From the NCBI GenBank assembly GCA_002724975.1, contig PBQF01000045.1:1-35538 (forward strand): a stretch of DNA of 35,538 bases, in the 5' to 3' direction. Origin of the DNA: Parcubacteria group bacterium. Lineage in GTDB: Bacteria; Patescibacteriota; Minisyncoccia; Phycocordibacterales; GCA-002724975. This document shows, piece by piece, positions 14,191-21,444 of this stretch (within the stretch, counting starts at the first letter, position 1; the number at the start of each line of letters is the position of its first letter). The translations under genes were made by a program, and so were the position numbers. Under the pieces are notes generated by a model. It was not told the DNA's origin, did not search any database, and worked only from the letters and a program-made list of their open reading frames with translations.

Positions 14191-14215
14191 AAACGGCCCA
14201 GGGGGTGAGCCGTTT
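14191..14215 (-). terminator. Hairpin terminator-like structure after rplB
   Basis: AAACGGC (14191-14197) pairs with GCCGTTT (14209-14215). On the minus strand the 5' arm starts inside the rplB TAA stop. The T-tract after it is short (TTTAG), so termination may be partial. Confidence 0.5.
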
Positions 14216-15056
14216 ATTTTTTCTTTCCAACCTTTCTTCTGGAGACTATTAGACTATTTGAATATTTCTTTGGCCTTCTAGACTTTTGACCCTTCCCAAC
14301 CATTTTACCCTGTTTTGTTTTTTGTCTCTTTCGGCCTCGTCCACCCCTTCCTTCACCTCCTCCATGGGGGTGGTCAACCGGATTCATTGCACTTCCCCTG
14401 ACTTTCGGCCTTCTTCCCAGCCATCTGTTCCTGCCAGCCTTACCAAGATTTACTAATTTATATTCCGGATTTGAAACTTCTCCAACACTAGCCCATGCAT
14501 TTTTAACAATTTTTCTAATCTCCCCCGAAGGCATTTTTAAATGAACATGGGTTCCGTCATTAGCTACAACTTCTGCATAGTTTCCGGCACTTCTAACTAG
14601 CTTTGCTCCCCCATTTGCCCGAAGTTCAATATTGTAAACAAAAGTACCAACTGGAATTTTATTCAAAGGGAGTCGATTGCCAGCTTTTATCGGTGCTTCT
14701 TCTGAAACAATGAAAGTTTGTCCAGCCTTGATTGACTTGGGAAGAAGTACATATCTTTTGTCTCCATCTTTATATGAAACAAGTCCTATAAAACCCGATC
14801 TGTTTGGATCATATTCAATAGTTAGAACTTTGGCCTCAACGTTTTTCTTTTCGTATTTAAAATCTATATCCCTGTAAAGCCTTTTTGTTCCACCTCCACG
14901 ATGATGCGCAGTAATTCTTCCAGCACTATTTCTTCCTTTGGCTCTTTTAACACCGCGAGAAAGTTTTTTGCTCGGTTTTTTCGCAGTCAAAACACCCCTG
15001 TATGAAACAGTTGTCATTCCTCTTCTTCCTGGTGTTATTGGTTTATATCTTTTCAT
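14214..15056 (-). CDS. rplB: 50S ribosomal protein L2 (uL2)
   Basis: A 280-residue core protein of the peptidyl-transferase region. It begins MKRYKPITPGRRGMTTVSYR and contains GRNSAGRITAHHRGGGTKRLYR, IEYDPNRSGFIGLVSY and the most conserved loop SAMNPVDHPHGGGEGRGGRG, whose histidine is near the peptidyl-transferase centre. Length is standard. It follows rplW after about 40 bases and is the last gene of the rplC unit. Confidence 0.98.
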   Translation of the reverse strand: MKRYKPITPGRRGMTTVSYRGVLTAKKPSKKLSRGVKRAKGRNSAGRITAHHRGGGTKRLYRDIDFKYEKKNVEAKVLTIEYDPNRSGFIGLVSYKDGDKRYVLLPKSIKAGQTFIVSEEAPIKAGNRLPLNKIPVGTFVYNIELRANGGAKLVRSAGNYAEVVANDGTHVHLKMPSGEIRKIVKNAWASVGEVSNPEYKLVNLGKAGRNRWLGRRPKVRGSAMNPVDHPHGGGEGRGGRGRKRQKTKQGKMVGKGQKSRRPKKYSNSLIVSRRKVGKKK

Positions 15057-15095
15057 ATATTTTATTCGTTCATAGAAATCATCTGTAGATAATTT

Positions 15096-15533
15096 CTATA
15101 CGAATTCAATTTTATCTCCATCTTTTAAATAAACCATGGCCTTCTTTCCTCCTGCCTTCTTCCCTTTCTTCCCTCTGGTCATTACTGTCTTCCTTTTTAT
15201 ATCTGAAACATTTACCTTCAGGGGCTGGACTTTGTAATTGTTGACTACCGCTTTCTCTACTTCTTTTTTTGTGGCATTAGGATGAACATCAAAAGTATAA
15301 ACATTGCCCTCCTCGGCCAAGATAGTAGATTTCTCTGTAATCCTTGGACGGATAATCACACCCGAAAGGTCTGCACTGGAGCTAACTATAGATGTTTTCT
15401 CAGATACCTGTTTTTTTGGAACTGGCTTCTTGGTTTTAGCTTCCGGTGTAGTTTTTGGAACATCTTTAACAGGAGTAGTTTCTTCTACTTTCTTTTCTTC
15501 CTTTTTCTTTTTTCCAAATCCTAAAAATGACAT
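15096..15533 (-). CDS. rplW: 50S ribosomal protein L23 (uL23) with long N-terminal extension
   Basis: Exit-tunnel protein that docks trigger factor and SRP. The conserved domain occupies about residues 58-145: GVIIRPRITEKSTILAEEG, TFDVHPNATKKEVEKAV and a C-terminal KDGDKIEFV. The first 55 or so residues (MSFLGFGKKKKEEKKVEETT and on) form a Lys/Thr/Pro/Glu-rich extension that typical L23 proteins (about 95 residues) lack. It lies one base after rplD. Confidence 0.94.
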   Translation of the reverse strand: MSFLGFGKKKKEEKKVEETTPVKDVPKTTPEAKTKKPVPKKQVSEKTSIVSSSADLSGVIIRPRITEKSTILAEEGNVYTFDVHPNATKKEVEKAVVNNYKVQPLKVNVSDIKRKTVMTRGKKGKKAGGKKAMVYLKDGDKIEFV

Positions 15534-15534
15534 G

Positions 15535-16278
15535 TTACTTACTTATTTTCTTGCTTATTTTTTTAATTGCCTTGTTAGCCTTTTTGATTTTAGCTTCCTT
15601 AATTACTGCTTTTTTAGGAGTAACCTTATCTTCAATAAACTTCAATGAAGCTTCCGGATTTTCTATCAAAAGATACTTATAATTTAAAACACTAAGCGGA
15701 TTAAGGTTTCTGACTTCATCAACTTTAACATTTCCAAAATTATTAAAGCTTTTTGAAACATTTAAATCTTTACCATCTGTTGAAATCAAAATTGAATTCT
15801 TTCTTTTATTTAAAATTCTTTCATAACCTTTGATTTTTGAAAGTGAGCTTAAGATTTCTCTGGCTTCTTTTGTTTTCGGCCCATCAAAAGCAAGATTATT
15901 CACAAAAATTATTTCTCCGTCCTTGAGTTTTCTCGAAAGAACTATATAAAGGGCCTTGGTCTTCATTTTCTTGTTTATTTTCTTTGAAAAATCTCTTATA
16001 TTTCTTGGACCGTGGGCTACTCCTCCCGTTCTCCAAATCGGAGATCGTCTTGAACCATGTCTTGCCCTGCCAGTTCCTTTTTGCCTCCATGGCTTTGCCC
16101 CAGTGCCTCTCACTTCATCTCTTTCTTTAACATGGGCAACAGGTGTTCTCTTATTTGCCTCCATACCAACTACAACTTGATGGACTAAATCGGCATTCCA
16201 AGGAAGCTCAAAAATGTTTTTTGAGAGCTTGAGCGAACCGCTTTTCTTTCCTTTTTGGTCGTAAATTACAGCTTCCAT
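15535..16278 (-). CDS. rplD: 50S ribosomal protein L4 (uL4)
   Basis: Large-subunit protein whose loop lines the exit tunnel; in E. coli it is the S10 operon repressor. Motifs: FELPWNADLVHQVVVG, the tunnel loop RGTGAKPWRQKGTGRARHGS and RSPIWRTGGVAHGPRNIRDF. The 247 residues include a basic C-terminal tail of about 30 residues (EAKIKKANKAIKKISKK). It lies 9 bases after rplC. Confidence 0.96.
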   Translation of the reverse strand: MEAVIYDQKGKKSGSLKLSKNIFELPWNADLVHQVVVGMEANKRTPVAHVKERDEVRGTGAKPWRQKGTGRARHGSRRSPIWRTGGVAHGPRNIRDFSKKINKKMKTKALYIVLSRKLKDGEIIFVNNLAFDGPKTKEAREILSSLSKIKGYERILNKRKNSILISTDGKDLNVSKSFNNFGNVKVDEVRNLNPLSVLNYKYLLIENPEASLKFIEDKVTPKKAVIKEAKIKKANKAIKKISKKISK

Positions 16279-16287
16279 AATTCTTAA

Positions 16288-16884
16288 TTAGCCTCTTACT
16301 TCAACCACTGTTCCCCTTCGACCTGGAATGGCCCCTGAAATATATAGGAGTCCGTTTTCCTTATCAACATTTAAAACTTTTAGATTCTTAACAGTTGTTT
16401 TGTCAAAACCCATTCTTCCAGCCATTCTTGTTCCTTTGAAGACTCTCTGCGGACCGGTTGCTCCGATTGAACCAGGTTGTCTTTCGGCATGTTTATTCCC
16501 GTGAGTCCTGTTTCCGCCCTTGAATCCATACCTCTTAACTCCCCCTTGAAAACCTTTTCCTTTTGAAACTGCACTAACTGAAACAGTATCGCCCTTTTCA
16601 AAGTTTGAGATATTAATATCGTCTCCGACTTTCACCTCCCCTGTATTATCCATTCTAAATTCCTTAATATGTTTGAAGTTCCCAAGCTTTTTCTGTGCCT
16701 TATTTAGATTTTTTTCCTTTGCTTCTCCCGTCCCTACTTGGACTGAAATATACCCATCTTTATCTTCTGTTTTTAAGGCTGTAATTTTAAGGGGGCTTGT
16801 TTTTAAGATTGTGGCAGGAAAAACACGGCCCTTTTCGTCAAAGATTTGCGTCATTTCTTGTTTTGTTCCTAGTGCAATTTTCAT
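16288..16884 (-). CDS. rplC: 50S ribosomal protein L3 (uL3)
   Basis: A 198-residue early-assembly protein near the peptidyl-transferase centre. Signatures: MKIALGTKQEMTQIFDEKG at the N-terminus, VSKGKGFQGGVKRYGFKGGN, RTHGNKHAERQPGSIGATGP and the ending PGRRGTVVEVRG. It starts a transcription unit here: the usual upstream neighbour rpsJ is about 600 bases away, behind its own terminator and an opposing small gene. Confidence 0.97.
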   Translation of the reverse strand: MKIALGTKQEMTQIFDEKGRVFPATILKTSPLKITALKTEDKDGYISVQVGTGEAKEKNLNKAQKKLGNFKHIKEFRMDNTGEVKVGDDINISNFEKGDTVSVSAVSKGKGFQGGVKRYGFKGGNRTHGNKHAERQPGSIGATGPQRVFKGTRMAGRMGFDKTTVKNLKVLNVDKENGLLYISGAIPGRRGTVVEVRG

Positions 16885-17010
16885 AAAAAAATTCCTGCAA
16901 CAGAAGCAGAATTACCTGATCCCATTGGTCCCTATGGGGACTTAGATAGACCTAAGGTCTAGCAAAGATATATTACCCATATTGAATAAAAATGCAAATG
17001 TCGTATATTA
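16885..17010 (-). promoter_or_regulatory. Leader region of the rplC unit
   Basis: This stretch must carry the rplC promoter. Two hairpins are visible: GTCCC-CATA-GGGAC (around 16928-16941) and AGACC-TTA-GGTCT (around 16948-16960). A TAATAT-like sequence lies further upstream, but I cannot fix a convincing -35/-10 pair. The hairpins could be an autoregulatory target; that is inference. Confidence 0.35.
16982..17009 (+). promoter_or_regulatory. Possible promoter of the small gene at 17027
   Basis: TTGAAT (16982-16987), 16-base spacer, TATATT (17004-17009). The start predicted from it would fall at about 17016, only just before the ribosome-binding site AAGGAGG (17015-17021), so the assignment is uncertain. 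Confidence 0.35.
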
Positions 17011-17026
17011 GGTTAAGGAGGAAACT

Positions 17027-17299
17027 ATGCCTGACAAGAAAGGACTACTCGTAAACATGCTGCTACTAGTGGCAGCAATGATTTTTTTTTGGGTGACAGT
17101 AGTTGGATTCGAACCAACATCATTAGAAAGGCCCACCGGGCTAATGCGAAAAGCCCTCTGCCGTAATGCCGAGAACATTATGAAGATACTCTCTGGTAGT
17201 GAAGGTGTTGGAGTCGAGTCCGTGGCCATCACCCCTGACAAAGTCACCGGGCAGAATGGGACCGTAGTTCTCGCTGTGTCCTGTAGTATTCAGGACTAG
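17027..17299 (+). CDS. Small GC-rich gene inserted between rpsJ and rplC; one-helix membrane protein
   Basis: A 90-residue protein antisense to the ribosomal cluster. ATG 17027 has a strong Shine-Dalgarno sequence (AAGGAGG, 5 bases away). Residues 1-7 are charged (MPDKKGL), residues 8-28 form a single hydrophobic helix (LLVNMLLLVAAMIFFWVTVV), and the rest is soluble with two or three Cys residues and an ending VVLAVSCSIQD. The likely topology is a membrane-anchored domain facing out. I do not recognise the family. Codons are GC-richer than those of rpsJ and rplC. On the minus strand bases 17101-17117 happen to look like a tRNA T-arm, but no acceptor or anticodon arm fits, so the protein reading is preferred. 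The stop TAG overlaps the first arm of the terminator. Confidence 0.65.
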   Translation: MPDKKGLLVNMLLLVAAMIFFWVTVVGFEPTSLERPTGLMRKALCRNAENIMKILSGSEGVGVESVAITPDKVTGQNGTVVLAVSCSIQD

Positions 17300-17360
17300 C
17301 CAACATCAAGTCGACGACGTGAAGAACAGTAATTGCTGACGCACGTTGTTGGCTTTTACT
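17298..17360 (+). terminator. Terminator overlapping the stop of the 17027 gene
   Basis: AGCCAACA (17298-17305, sharing AG with the TAG stop) pairs with TGTTGGCT (17347-17354), followed by TTTACTTTTT. The loop of about 40 bases is long and may fold further. Confidence 0.6.
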
Positions 17361-17423
17361 TTTTATATAAGGACACTAAACTACTACAGTTAACTGTAGT
17401 ACCATAATCAATCGTAAGAGAAA

Positions 17424-17452
17424 CAAAAAACCAGCTAAAGCCGGTTTTTTGT
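17424..17452 (-). terminator. Terminator of the tuf-rpsJ unit
   Basis: On the minus strand AACCGGC-TTTA-GCTGGTT followed by TTTTGTTT. One G-U pair is in the stem. On the plus strand the same pair would be an A-C mismatch, so it works best for rpsJ. Confidence 0.75.
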
Positions 17453-17479
17453 TTTAATCTTTTTAATTCTCAGTAGTTC

Positions 17480-17890
17480 TTATATCATCTTCACATCAAT
17501 CGAGACTCCTGACGGAAGTGAAATGTTTGTTAATGCCTCAATTACCTTTGGCGACGGGTTCAGAATATCAATCAATCGTTTGTGGACTCTCATCTCATAC
17601 TGTTCTCGCGAATTCTTGTAGATGAAAGAAGAGCGATTAACTGTATATTTGTCTTTTTCCGTCGGTAATGGCACGGGGCCTAAGATTTTTGCATCAAATC
17701 TTATAGCCGTGTCAATAATTTGTTTTACAGAAACATCAAGAATCTTATTTTCATAAGCTTTAACTCGAATCCTAAGCTTCGAAATGCCTTCCGGCACTTT
17801 AGCTCCGGACACTTTTTTTGTAGTTGTCTTTTTGGCTTTTGTCGCCCCAGGCTTGGCCTTGGGCTTGGCCTTTTTTGATACTTCCGGCAT
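17480..17890 (-). CDS. rpsJ: 30S ribosomal protein S10 (uS10) with N-terminal extension
   Basis: Small-subunit head protein. The core, about residues 40-136, is standard: LRIRVKAYENKILDVSVKQI, the conserved GPVPLPTEKDKYTVNRSSF and the ending LPSGVSIDVKMI. About 36 N-terminal residues are Lys/Ala/Thr-rich (KKAKPKAKPGATKAKKTT), absent from normal S10 of about 102 residues. It lies 22 bases after tuf and ends at its own terminator, so tuf-rpsJ is a separate two-gene unit and not the head of one long S10 operon. Confidence 0.95.
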   Translation of the reverse strand: MPEVSKKAKPKAKPGATKAKKTTTKKVSGAKVPEGISKLRIRVKAYENKILDVSVKQIIDTAIRFDAKILGPVPLPTEKDKYTVNRSSFIYKNSREQYEMRVHKRLIDILNPSPKVIEALTNISLPSGVSIDVKMI

Positions 17891-17912
17891 TTTTTCTAAG
17901 AACTAAATTTGT

Positions 17913-19103
17913 TTAAGCAACAACTTTTGTCACAACTCCAGCACCAACGGTTTTACCTCCCTCTCGAACAGCAAACCTCTGCTTTTCTTCAAGAGCAATT
18001 GGGGAAACAAGCTTTACCTTAAAAGTGATTGTATCTCCCGGCATAACCATTTCAGTTCCTTCGGCAAGAGTAACCTCGCCTGTCACGTCAGTTGTCCTAA
18101 TGTAGAACTGTGGCTTGTAGCCAGTGAAGAACGGAGTATGTCGTCCACCTTCCTCTTTCTTCAGAACATAAACTTCTGCTTCAAATTCTGTATGAGGAGT
18201 AACACTTCCAATGGCAGCAAGAACCTGCCCACGAGTTATATCTTCCTTCTTTGTTCCTCGAAGCAAGATTCCAGCGTTGTCCCCAGCAATACCTTCTTGA
18301 AGTTGCTTGTTAAACATCTCAACTCCAGTAACAGTAGTTTTGGTTGTATCTTTAATTCCAACAATTTCAATCTCTTCTCCTACTTTAACCTTTCCTCTTT
18401 CAATTCTTCCTGTAACAACCGTTCCTCTTCCTTCAATTGAGAAGATGTCCTCAACCGGCATAAGAAATGGCTTTTCGGTATCTCTTACGGGAACTGGAAT
18501 GTACTCGTCAAGAGCAGTTGTAAGTTCAAGAACTTTTTTAACCCACTCGTCTTCAGCACTTGTGGCTTCAGAAGCTTTTAAAGCTGAACCTCTAATAATA
18601 GGAGCTTTATCCCCGTCGAATTCATATTTGTTCAAAAGATCTCTAACCTCTTCCTCAACCAAATCAATCAAATCCTTGTCTTCAACTTGATCTACTTTGT
18701 TCAAGAAAACAATAATTTTAGGAACACCAACCTGCTTTGCAAGCAAGATGTGCTCTCTAGTTTGTGGCATAACACCATCTGATGCAGCAACCACTAGGAT
18801 TGCACCATCCATCTGGGCAGCACCGGTAATCATATTCTTGATATAATCGGCGTGTCCAGGAGCATCAATGTGGGCATAGTGCCTATTTGGTGTCTCATAC
18901 TCATTATGAGACAAAGCAATGGTAATACCCCTCTCTTTTTCTTCGGGGGCATTGTCAATCTCATCAACCTTTCTCATCTTAACAATTGAACCAGTTAAGT
19001 TGAGTGAGTTGAGGATTGCAGCTGTAAGTGTGGTCTTACCATGGTCAACATGGCCGATAGTTCCAACATTGACGTGGGGTTTTGACCTGTCAAATTCTGC
19101 CAT
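17913..19103 (-). CDS. tuf: Elongation factor Tu
   Basis: GTPase that delivers aminoacyl-tRNA to the ribosome. The 396 residues include the P-loop GHVDHGKTTL (residues 18-27), switch I with EEKERGITIALSH, DAPGHADY (G3; most bacteria have DCPGH, here Cys is replaced by Ala), NKVD (G4) and GSALKA (G5). Domains 2 and 3 follow with GRGTVVTGRIERG and the C-terminal FAVREGGKTVGAGVVTKV. It is transcribed from a promoter more than 200 bases upstream through a highly structured leader (19104-19308), and is followed by rpsJ. The usual upstream rpsL-rpsG-fusA genes are not here. Confidence 0.97.
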   Translation of the reverse strand: MAEFDRSKPHVNVGTIGHVDHGKTTLTAAILNSLNLTGSIVKMRKVDEIDNAPEEKERGITIALSHNEYETPNRHYAHIDAPGHADYIKNMITGAAQMDGAILVVAASDGVMPQTREHILLAKQVGVPKIIVFLNKVDQVEDKDLIDLVEEEVRDLLNKYEFDGDKAPIIRGSALKASEATSAEDEWVKKVLELTTALDEYIPVPVRDTEKPFLMPVEDIFSIEGRGTVVTGRIERGKVKVGEEIEIVGIKDTTKTTVTGVEMFNKQLQEGIAGDNAGILLRGTKKEDITRGQVLAAIGSVTPHTEFEAEVYVLKKEEGGRHTPFFTGYKPQFYIRTTDVTGEVTLAEGTEMVMPGDTITFKVKLVSPIALEEKQRFAVREGGKTVGAGVVTKVVA

Positions 19104-19308
19104 AATCGTAATTTTTAGTAGTCAGATTCAGGTTCACGAGAACCTTTATCTAAATCTGACCGCTATTAATAATTAACTTCTAACTAATAATTCTTGTCAG
19201 GTAGTGAAATTTTCAACTGCGCCAGGGGCACGGTCTGAAGAACAGTTGGAAATTCTACTATCCTAATCTCACACGTGAATACACAAAAAAAATAACGCAT
19301 CTGCGTGT
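19104..19308 (-). promoter_or_regulatory. Structured 5' leader of tuf
   Basis: Two long inverted repeats lie in the predicted leader. Near the start codon, GTCAGATT (19121) pairs with AATCTGAC (19160) and encloses AGGTTC-ACGA-GAACCT (19130-19145). Further upstream, 19200-19219 pairs with 19243-19263 in an imperfect stem of about 20 bp containing CAACTG/CAGTTG, with a loop of about 23 bases. No known RNA family is recognised. Confidence 0.55.
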
Positions 19309-19314
19309 GAAAGA

Positions 19315-19342
19315 ATAATAACAGAAAGGTAAAAATAGTCAA
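19315..19342 (-). promoter_or_regulatory. Promoter of tuf-rpsJ
   Basis: On the minus strand TTGACT (19342-19337), 16-base spacer, TATTAT (19320-19315). The -35 begins directly after the hairpin that ends the upstream small gene. Confidence 0.6.
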
Positions 19343-19373
19343 CGCCTGTGTGAGTCATAAACTCACACAGGCG
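19343..19373 (-). terminator. Perfect 13-bp hairpin after the 19398 gene
   Basis: CGCCTGTGTGAGT (19343-19355) and ACTCACACAGGCG (19361-19373) form a perfect 13-bp stem with a 5-base loop. The minus strand continues TTGACTATTTTTAC, an imperfect U-tract that also contains the tuf -35 element. Confidence 0.6.
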
Positions 19374-19397
19374 CTTAACAACTTCCATCAGGTATTG

Positions 19398-19775
19398 TCA
19401 GATTGTAATTCTCAGATGTTTGAGATTGGGAACTTCGTGCACGAGAGCAATCTTCCACCCTTTGGTGAGAGCTAGAAATTCATCATCTCTGTTTTCTGAA
19501 ACCGAGGCATTGAACCCCATCTTAATCGGAGTTCTCCCATTCGGATTCCCGAGTCTGATTATGTAGCAACCAGCTTCGTAGGAGCCGAAAATCTGTCCGA
19601 GAACACCCTGGCTTCGGCTACCGATGTCCAAAGTATCCGTGTTAATCTTTGAACGCCAATCCGAATCCGGACACAACAAGTCGAGCTCACGAATTCCCGC
19701 CATGATGCGACCACCAACATGAAAGACCTTCCGGATATCTTTCGCGAAAGATGGGTCTAGTGTCATCTGATGCAT
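19398..19775 (-). CDS. Small GC-rich phage-like protein upstream of tuf
   Basis: A 125-residue soluble protein. Its core pattern is DWRSKINTDTLDIGSRS, then VLGQIFGSYEAGCYI, then MGFNASVSENRDDEFLALTKGWK. The spaced motif W-R-x-x-I-x-x-x-x-L-D...VLGQ-[IL]-[FY]-G-x-Y...G-F...LT-x-x-W matches, from memory, a family of short uncharacterised proteins common in actinophages and in some CPR genomes; no function is known to me. The ATG at 19775 has AAGGGG 8 bases upstream; a second ATG three codons later is possible. Codons are GC-richer than in tuf or the following genes. It has an extended -10 promoter and a terminal hairpin of its own. Confidence 0.7.
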   Translation of the reverse strand: MHQMTLDPSFAKDIRKVFHVGGRIMAGIRELDLLCPDSDWRSKINTDTLDIGSRSQGVLGQIFGSYEAGCYIIRLGNPNGRTPIKMGFNASVSENRDDEFLALTKGWKIALVHEVPNLKHLRITI

Positions 19776-19827
19776 TAAAGCAGCCCCTTAACTAGAAAGT
19801 TTACGAAAAGAACTTTTATCAACAGTG

Positions 19828-19836
19828 ATTCTATCA
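19828..19836 (-). promoter_or_regulatory. Extended -10 promoter of the 19398 gene
   Basis: On the minus strand TGATAGAAT: TG, one base, TAGAAT (19833-19828). No good -35 is visible. The leader would be about 45 bases. Confidence 0.45.
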
Positions 19837-19844
19837 CATTAACC

Positions 19845-19866
19845 AAAAACCCCCGCTTTCGCGGGG
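19845..19866 (-). terminator. Terminator after the TM-helix-repeat gene
   Basis: CCCCGC-GAAA-GCGGGG on the minus strand followed by GTTTTTGG; the plus strand also has ATTTTTAA. Strong GNRA-capped stem. Confidence 0.85.
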
Positions 19867-19908
19867 ATTTTTAATTGCTTGAAATATCTAGACTAAACTA
19901 CGCCCAGA

Positions 19909-20595
19909 CTAATCTCTGGAAACTTCTCTTCGCATTCGTTCAATGTAACGAGCAGCTGCGTCCTGTCCTCCAAGACCGAATGACAGTCCTACCCCCAGTG
20001 AAAGGGCTAGAACAATTCCGGTGAAGAGTGTTTGAACAAAAGCTGAAGCAACACCAAGTTGGAAAAGAGCCGCAAGAACGGCAAAAATCCAAATAGCCCA
20101 TTTTGAAACTGCTCCCAAGAAATTTGCTGAACTCATGTGTGCAGCCTTAGCTGCTCCAACAACTGCGTGTTGGACTGCTTCTGCCAAAACGGCTGAAACA
20201 AGAAGAATAAGGACAGCAACGAAGACCTGAGGCAAGAACGATAGAACTACCGACTGCAGGAACACGTTTACTTGTGAAAGTCCCAAGACATCAAGAGCTG
20301 CTACAAGGAAGACAACGACGATGAACCATTTTATGATTCCACCGATGAACCTTCCTACATCGAGCTTGTAACCAGCTCTCTGTACTGCGCCTTCAAATCC
20401 AGCACTTCTTAAAGCATTGTCCACTTTCAGGGAGCGAACGATTTGAGCTACGGCTCTACCAAACAGAGACCCTACTAACCAGCCAATGATGAAAATCACC
20501 AAGGCAATTACGAGCTCTGGAAGGAAGCCAATAACTCCTGCCCACAAATCCTGAAAGGATGCGGTCAATACTTCACTATAATCGTTAATTGTCAT
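19909..20595 (-). CDS. Membrane protein with conserved TM-helix repeats (MscS-related N-terminal type)
   Basis: A 228-residue protein with about five membrane helices. The first, LPELVIALVIFIIGWLVGSLFGRAVAQIV, and its weaker repeats (FLPQVFVAVLILLVSAVLAEAV) match the conserved TM-helix repeat found at the N-termini of some MscS relatives. The last helix carries the glycine-rich LALSLGVGLSFGLGGQDAAARYI, like the pore helix of small mechanosensitive channels, but the cytosolic MscS beta domain is absent. A channel or structural membrane role is plausible; not proven. Single gene with its own terminator at 19845-19866. Confidence 0.8.
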   Translation of the reverse strand: MTINDYSEVLTASFQDLWAGVIGFLPELVIALVIFIIGWLVGSLFGRAVAQIVRSLKVDNALRSAGFEGAVQRAGYKLDVGRFIGGIIKWFIVVVFLVAALDVLGLSQVNVFLQSVVLSFLPQVFVAVLILLVSAVLAEAVQHAVVGAAKAAHMSSANFLGAVSKWAIWIFAVLAALFQLGVASAFVQTLFTGIVLALSLGVGLSFGLGGQDAAARYIERMRREVSRD

Positions 20596-20741
20596 ACTTA
20601 TATAGTGTATTTAAACACGGTTACAGCAAACGCCGACCTAATTGCGCATGCTGAATAACTTATAATTTGTAAATAAATAATATCACCAAACGCAAATGGC
20701 TCATTGGCAAGTTGTGGAAAAGTTTTTTTAGGTGAAATAGC

Positions 20742-21368
20742 TTAAACCCCCAGTTTATTGACTATTTTTTGATGAGGATAGTCCAAAACATCACGTATTA
20801 GCTTATCGTAGACGTTCATTCTGTATTCAAATTCCGATGTATCAAAGACTGCGTATGATAATTCCCTACCTACCTCCGATTCAAGGGCCGATACAGCCCT
20901 GTCAATAGAGCTATTATTTATACGATCTCCTACAATTAACAAATCGAGGACAGAATCCCATTCTTGAATAAAGACCCCAGAAACAATTAAGAGTCGTAAA
21001 CTACTTGCACCTTTAAAACGCCTTTCCAATTCCCTAGAAGTAAATGGTGGAATTTTAATGAGAAGGTTTTGTAGAGCAGAAAGATAATGAAAATCTTTAT
21101 TTAAAATGTATCCTTGGCACTTTTTGTTCTTAAGCTTCCTTTTTTTACCTCTGCCTGTTTCTACCTTTTGAAAATAGGCTTTCTTTTTAATAAACTCAGC
21201 CCTTTCAAGATCGGAAATCTCCTTTCTAATTGAGTCTTTTGAAGATTTAACTTTTTTTGAGATTTCATCAAGATTGTGTGGTGTATCAGCGTTAAAAAGA
21301 AATAGTCTCATAATCTTCACAATGGAAGAGCTCCCAAACAGTTTCCCTAAGACGTCTATTTTGGTCAT
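20742..21368 (-). CDS. Winged-helix regulator with degenerate nucleotidyltransferase-like domain
   Basis: A 208-residue protein. Residues 1-65 resemble a winged-helix DNA-binding domain (VKIMRLFLFNADTPHNLDEISKKVKSSKDSIRKEISDLERAEFI). A basic hinge follows (GRGKKRKLKNKK). The C-terminal part, about residues 120-200, has LLIVSGVFIQEWDSVLDLLIVGDRI, resembling the minimal nucleotidyltransferase fold, but the Gly-Ser motif and the usual Asp-x-Asp pair are not clear, so it is probably not catalytic. Similar proteins are annotated as transcriptional regulators in Parcubacteria. The target is unknown. TAATAT lies 6 bases before the ATG, with TTGTTT 16 bases further up, so the mRNA is probably leaderless. 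Confidence 0.7.
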   Translation of the reverse strand: MTKIDVLGKLFGSSSIVKIMRLFLFNADTPHNLDEISKKVKSSKDSIRKEISDLERAEFIKKKAYFQKVETGRGKKRKLKNKKCQGYILNKDFHYLSALQNLLIKIPPFTSRELERRFKGASSLRLLIVSGVFIQEWDSVLDLLIVGDRINNSSIDRAVSALESEVGRELSYAVFDTSEFEYRMNVYDKLIRDVLDYPHQKIVNKLGV

Positions 21369-21405
21369 GCAAACATATTACCACCAAATCCCAATCAAAC
21401 AAAAA

Positions 21406-21428
21406 ACCCTGCCAATCGCAGAGTTTTT
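21406..21428 (-). terminator. Terminator after rplL
   Basis: On the minus strand ACTCTGC (21424-21418) pairs with GCAGGGT (21412-21406) and is followed by TTTTTG. The plus strand also has a T-run, so it may be bidirectional. Confidence 0.75.
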
Positions 21429-21444
21429 TGCTATTTCGGCTATT

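Noticed and set aside
17088..17165. tRNA or tmRNA on the minus strand suggested by a T-arm-like GTTGG-TTCGAAT-CCAAC
   Set aside because: The T-arm is perfect, but the 3' strand TACTGTC finds no good partner within 70-100 bases, and no D-arm or anticodon arm folds. The same bases are in a frame with a strong ribosome-binding site and membrane helix.
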